From Firmicutes bacterium UBA3910 (lineage in GTDB: Bacteria > Bacillota > Limnochordia > Darwinibacteriales > Darwinibacteriaceae), in contig DGFC01000004.1 of the NCBI GenBank assembly GCA_002391465.1, positions 1 to 7,904 on the forward strand: a stretch of 7,904 nt of DNA, given 5' to 3'. Positions 6,142 to 7,904 of the stretch are shown here, piece by piece. A model generated the notes under the pieces. It was not told the DNA's origin. It saw only the letters and a list, made by a program, of their open reading frames with translations, and searched no databases. Each line of letters opens with the position of its first letter. Within the stretch, counting starts at the first letter, position 1. The position numbers were made by a program, and so were the translations under genes.

Positions 6142-7725
6142 ATGAAGTCTTTCAAGCTGTCGATCGGCAGAAAGTTGGGATTGAGCTTTCTTGTTCTAGT
6201 CTTAGTGATTGCAGTCACTAGCGGCGCGACTATGGTCGGAATTCTGGTCATTCAGCGGCAGTGGGAAGAAGCCCGGGAGATAGAGGAGCTCCGCACGACC
6301 CTCGGGCAGCGGGAGATCGAACACCGGGCCTGGGTGATGGAGCTCCAGGAGTACCTAATCTCCGGCGCCACACATTCTGTCAGCATCGAAATGGATCCCA
6401 CCAAGTGCAATTTGGGGCGCTGGCTTGGCAGCGGAGATTTTGCCGAGTTCATAGGGCGCTATCCTTCTTTATCCGGGAAATTCGATGCGCTCCTGGCAGC
6501 CCATGAACAGCTGCACAAGTCGGCCCATGCCATCGAAGAGCATTTGATGCAGGGCGATCTACCAGGCGCCGAAGGAGCTTACTACGACCTGACCATACCG
6601 AGTCTTTCCCAGACAGTTTCGGTCCTCGAGCATACCCGGGCTGAGCTTCATGCAGAGGTGGGCCGCATCAGTGCAGAGACCAAGCAGCTCATCTCCAACA
6701 TCCTGTTCTACTCCCTTGTTATCCTGGGCGTAGCTATCGTATTAAGCGTGGTCATAGCTGCTGCAGTGACCAGGAGCATTACCAAACCATTAGGTATCTT
6801 GAAGAATGCAGCGCAAAAAATCGGAGCCGGGGACTTGGGGGTCCGCTGGTCGATCAAATCCAGGGATGAGGTGGGGGAACTTTCCGCTTCGCTGGAACAG
6901 ATGGTTGGCGGTCTGCGTAAGCTCGTGCAGGGAATCCGGAAAATGGGTGAAGACGTCAATTCCCTCTCGCAGCATCTCTCCCAGATGGCCAATGAAGCAG
7001 GGGCGGCCATTGCTGAAGTGGCGAGTACTTCCAATGAGTTCGCCAGCACTTCTGTGAGCATGGCCGAGAACGTAAAGTCCATGCGGCAGAACTCAACCCA
7101 TGCCGTAGACGAGCTTGAGCGCGGGCTTGATATGCTCCGGGAGGCAGTCAAAGATGTGGCCAGCGCCAGGACGGATGTGCAGAACCTGACGGAGGCAGTC
7201 AATGTCCTGGCAGAGCAGTCCAAAAAGATCGGCGCTATTGTGGATTTGATCACCGAAATCAGTGACCAGACCAACTTGCTGGCGCTGAACGCTGCCATTG
7301 AAGCGGCCCGGGCTGGAGAGAACGGACGGGGCTTTGCCGTGGTGGCGGAAGAAGTGCGCAGACTGGCCGAGCAGTCCGGCCAGGCCTCAGGGGAAATTGC
7401 CCAGCTGATCCAGCAGATTCTCCAAGGCACCCAGGAAACTATCGGACGGATGGAAAAGGCGGATGCCAGTGTGGAACGGGTAGATCGTCAGATCGATCTT
7501 ACCGGCAGCACCTTTGTGGATATCACCAAGGTGTTCCAGGAGGTGGCGCTGCAGGTTGATGAAATCGCCCATGCAGCTTCCGACGTAGGTACCGGCAGTG
7601 AGGAGATTGCATCTGCAACCGAGGAGCAGTCGGCCATTGTGGACAGCCTGGCAGACGATTCTGAGCGGCTGGCCAGTCTGGCCCACGAGCTTCAGGCACA
7701 GATCGCCAGTTTTAGGGGCGTATGA
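6142..7725 (+). CDS. Methyl-accepting chemotaxis protein with extracytoplasmic CZB-like zinc-binding sensor
   Basis: This is a transmembrane chemoreceptor that signals to CheA/CheW; 527 residues, a normal length. AGGAGG (6130-6135) lies 6 bases before the ATG. Order of parts: membrane helix (about 11-35); extracytoplasmic sensor (about 40-183); second helix (about 186-209); HAMP (about 209-262, with [13 protein letters not shown]); and a long coiled-coil signalling domain with the conserved hairpin tip '[20 protein letters not shown]' (373-392) and [16 protein letters not shown]. The sensor has the four-ligand pattern of the CZB domain: H61-x2-W64, C89-N-L-G-R-W94, and L117-x3-H121-x3-H125. 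CZB domains bind zinc, and in some cytoplasmic receptors the Cys has been linked to sensing zinc or hypochlorous acid; whether this one does the same is inference. No C-terminal CheR/CheB tether pentapeptide is seen. The 99 bases upstream hold no clear terminator and no convincing sigma-A or sigma-D promoter. No other chemotaxis gene lies nearby, so it is an orphan receptor gene. Confidence 0.95.
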   Translation: MKSFKLSIGRKLGLSFLVLVLVIAVTSGATMVGILVIQRQWEEAREIEELRTTLGQREIEHRAWVMELQEYLISGATHSVSIEMDPTKCNLGRWLGSGDFAEFIGRYPSLSGKFDALLAAHEQLHKSAHAIEEHLMQGDLPGAEGAYYDLTIPSLSQTVSVLEHTRAELHAEVGRISAETKQLISNILFYSLVILGVAIVLSVVIAAAVTRSITKPLGILKNAAQKIGAGDLGVRWSIKSRDEVGELSASLEQMVGGLRKLVQGIRKMGEDVNSLSQHLSQMANEAGAAIAEVASTSNEFASTSVSMAENVKSMRQNSTHAVDELERGLDMLREAVKDVASARTDVQNLTEAVNVLAEQSKKIGAIVDLITEISDQTNLLALNAAIEAARAGENGRGFAVVAEEVRRLAEQSGQASGEIAQLIQQILQGTQETIGRMEKADASVERVDRQIDLTGSTFVDITKVFQEVALQVDEIAHAASDVGTGSEEIASATEEQSAIVDSLADDSERLASLAHELQAQIASFRGV

Positions 7726-7729
7726 CCCA

Positions 7730-7773
7730 ATATCCGAATGATTGTTGTGTTCACGACAAAAACATTCGGACTT
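7730..7773 (+). promoter_or_regulatory. Candidate PurR operator: inverted pair of PurBox-like sites
   Basis: ATATCCGAATGAT (7730-7742) matches the Bacillus PurBox consensus AWWWCCGAACWWT, as I recall it, at 11 of 13 positions. The reverse complement of 7761-7773 (AAGTCCGAATGTT) matches at 10 of 13. The two boxes face each other with 18 bases between them; Bacillus pairs have 16-17. The exact inverted core is TCCGAATG (7733-7740) and CATTCGGA (7763-7770). The pair lies at about -82 to -39 relative to the predicted start of a riboswitch-controlled transcript, where PurR sites lie in Bacillus pur control regions. The same bases can also fold as a long hairpin (7742-7749 with 7752-7759 inside), so it may instead, or also, end the chemoreceptor transcript; the following CTTTCGTT is a poor T-tract. 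Confidence 0.48.
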
Positions 7774-7776
7774 TCG

Positions 7777-7805
7777 TTGACAATAACCGTGGACATTGTT
7801 AGAAT
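7777..7805 (+). promoter_or_regulatory. Sigma-A promoter for the riboswitch transcript
   Basis: A perfect -35 TTGACA (7777-7782) is followed after 17 bases by TAGAAT (7800-7805), 5 of 6 to TATAAT. Transcription should start near 7812, which places the riboswitch aptamer about 18 bases into the RNA. The promoter lies just after the candidate PurR sites. Confidence 0.82.
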
Positions 7806-7829
7806 GTAAGTGAGAATTGAAGAATGCAG

Positions 7830-7900
7830 CCCCTATATAATCGCGGGAATATGGCCCGCAAGTTTCTACCCGGAGACCGTAAATCTCTGGACTATGGGGG
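7830..7900 (+). promoter_or_regulatory. Guanine-class purine riboswitch aptamer
   Basis: This is a complete three-way purine aptamer. P1 is CCCCTATA (7830-7837) with TATGGGGG (7893-7900), one U-G wobble. P2 is GCGGG (7843-7847) with CCCGC (7855-7859), loop AATATGG. The joining segment AAGTTTCTA (7860-7868) is invariant in the family. P3 is CCGGAGA (7870-7876) with TCTCTGG (7884-7890), loop CCGTAAA, which fits the conserved loop-loop contact with L2. The base equivalent to position 74 of the B. subtilis xpt aptamer is C (7892), which pairs with guanine or hypoxanthine; adenine riboswitches have U there. The window ends 4 bases after P1, so the expression platform and the gene are not visible; expected targets are purine synthesis, salvage or transport genes, turned off by guanine. 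Confidence 0.97.
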
Positions 7901-7904
7901 AAAG

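Noticed and set aside
6708..7430. Long open frame on the minus strand inside the chemoreceptor gene (240 codons)
   Set aside because: It is the antisense shadow of a strongly conserved signalling domain; its translation is Ser/Ala-rich low complexity without a recognisable domain.

Overview
The window looks like chromosomal DNA of a member of the Bacillota (Firmicutes), moderately GC-rich. The support is AGGAGG-type ribosome binding sites, ATG and GTG starts, GC-rich hairpin terminators with T-tracts, and a guanine riboswitch of the Bacillus xpt/pur type at the right edge. I cannot name a genus. A possible surface or outer-membrane lipid-free protein (4711-6042) would fit one of the deep diderm lineages such as Limnochordia, but that is inference. 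All recognised genes are on the + strand, and there is no mobile element, CRISPR array, tRNA or rRNA.

Left block (1-2773): a carbohydrate ABC importer of the CUT1 type. A substrate-binding protein runs in from the left edge and is followed by two six-helix permeases. The binding protein most resembles the AglE-like alpha-glucoside group. A hairpin plus T5 sits between the binding protein and the first permease, and probably trims read-through so that more binding protein than membrane subunit is made. A strong terminator closes the operon at 2739-2773. No ATPase gene lies in this stretch, as is common for CUT1 systems that share an MsmX/UgpC-type ATPase.

Middle block (2852-6042): two cell-envelope genes of unknown role, separated by 41 bases and probably co-transcribed. 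The first is a DUF2207 membrane protein with a glycine-rich tail. The second is a secreted protein with a CsgG/LpoB-like N-terminal part, a bacterial Ig-like (Big2) domain and a beta-rich C-terminal part.

Right block (6142-7904): a transmembrane methyl-accepting chemotaxis protein whose extracytoplasmic sensor carries the His/Cys/His/His pattern of the CZB zinc-binding domain. After it comes a compact purine-control region. It holds an inverted pair of PurBox-like sites, a near-consensus sigma-A promoter (TTGACA, 17 bases, TAGAAT) and a complete guanine-class purine riboswitch aptamer. The controlled gene, presumably for purine synthesis, salvage or uptake, starts beyond the right edge.

No clearly undescribed system is visible. 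The points most worth a second look are the PurBox/riboswitch double control, the intercistronic hairpin, the DUF2207 plus CsgG-like/Big2 pair, and the extracytoplasmic CZB receptor.
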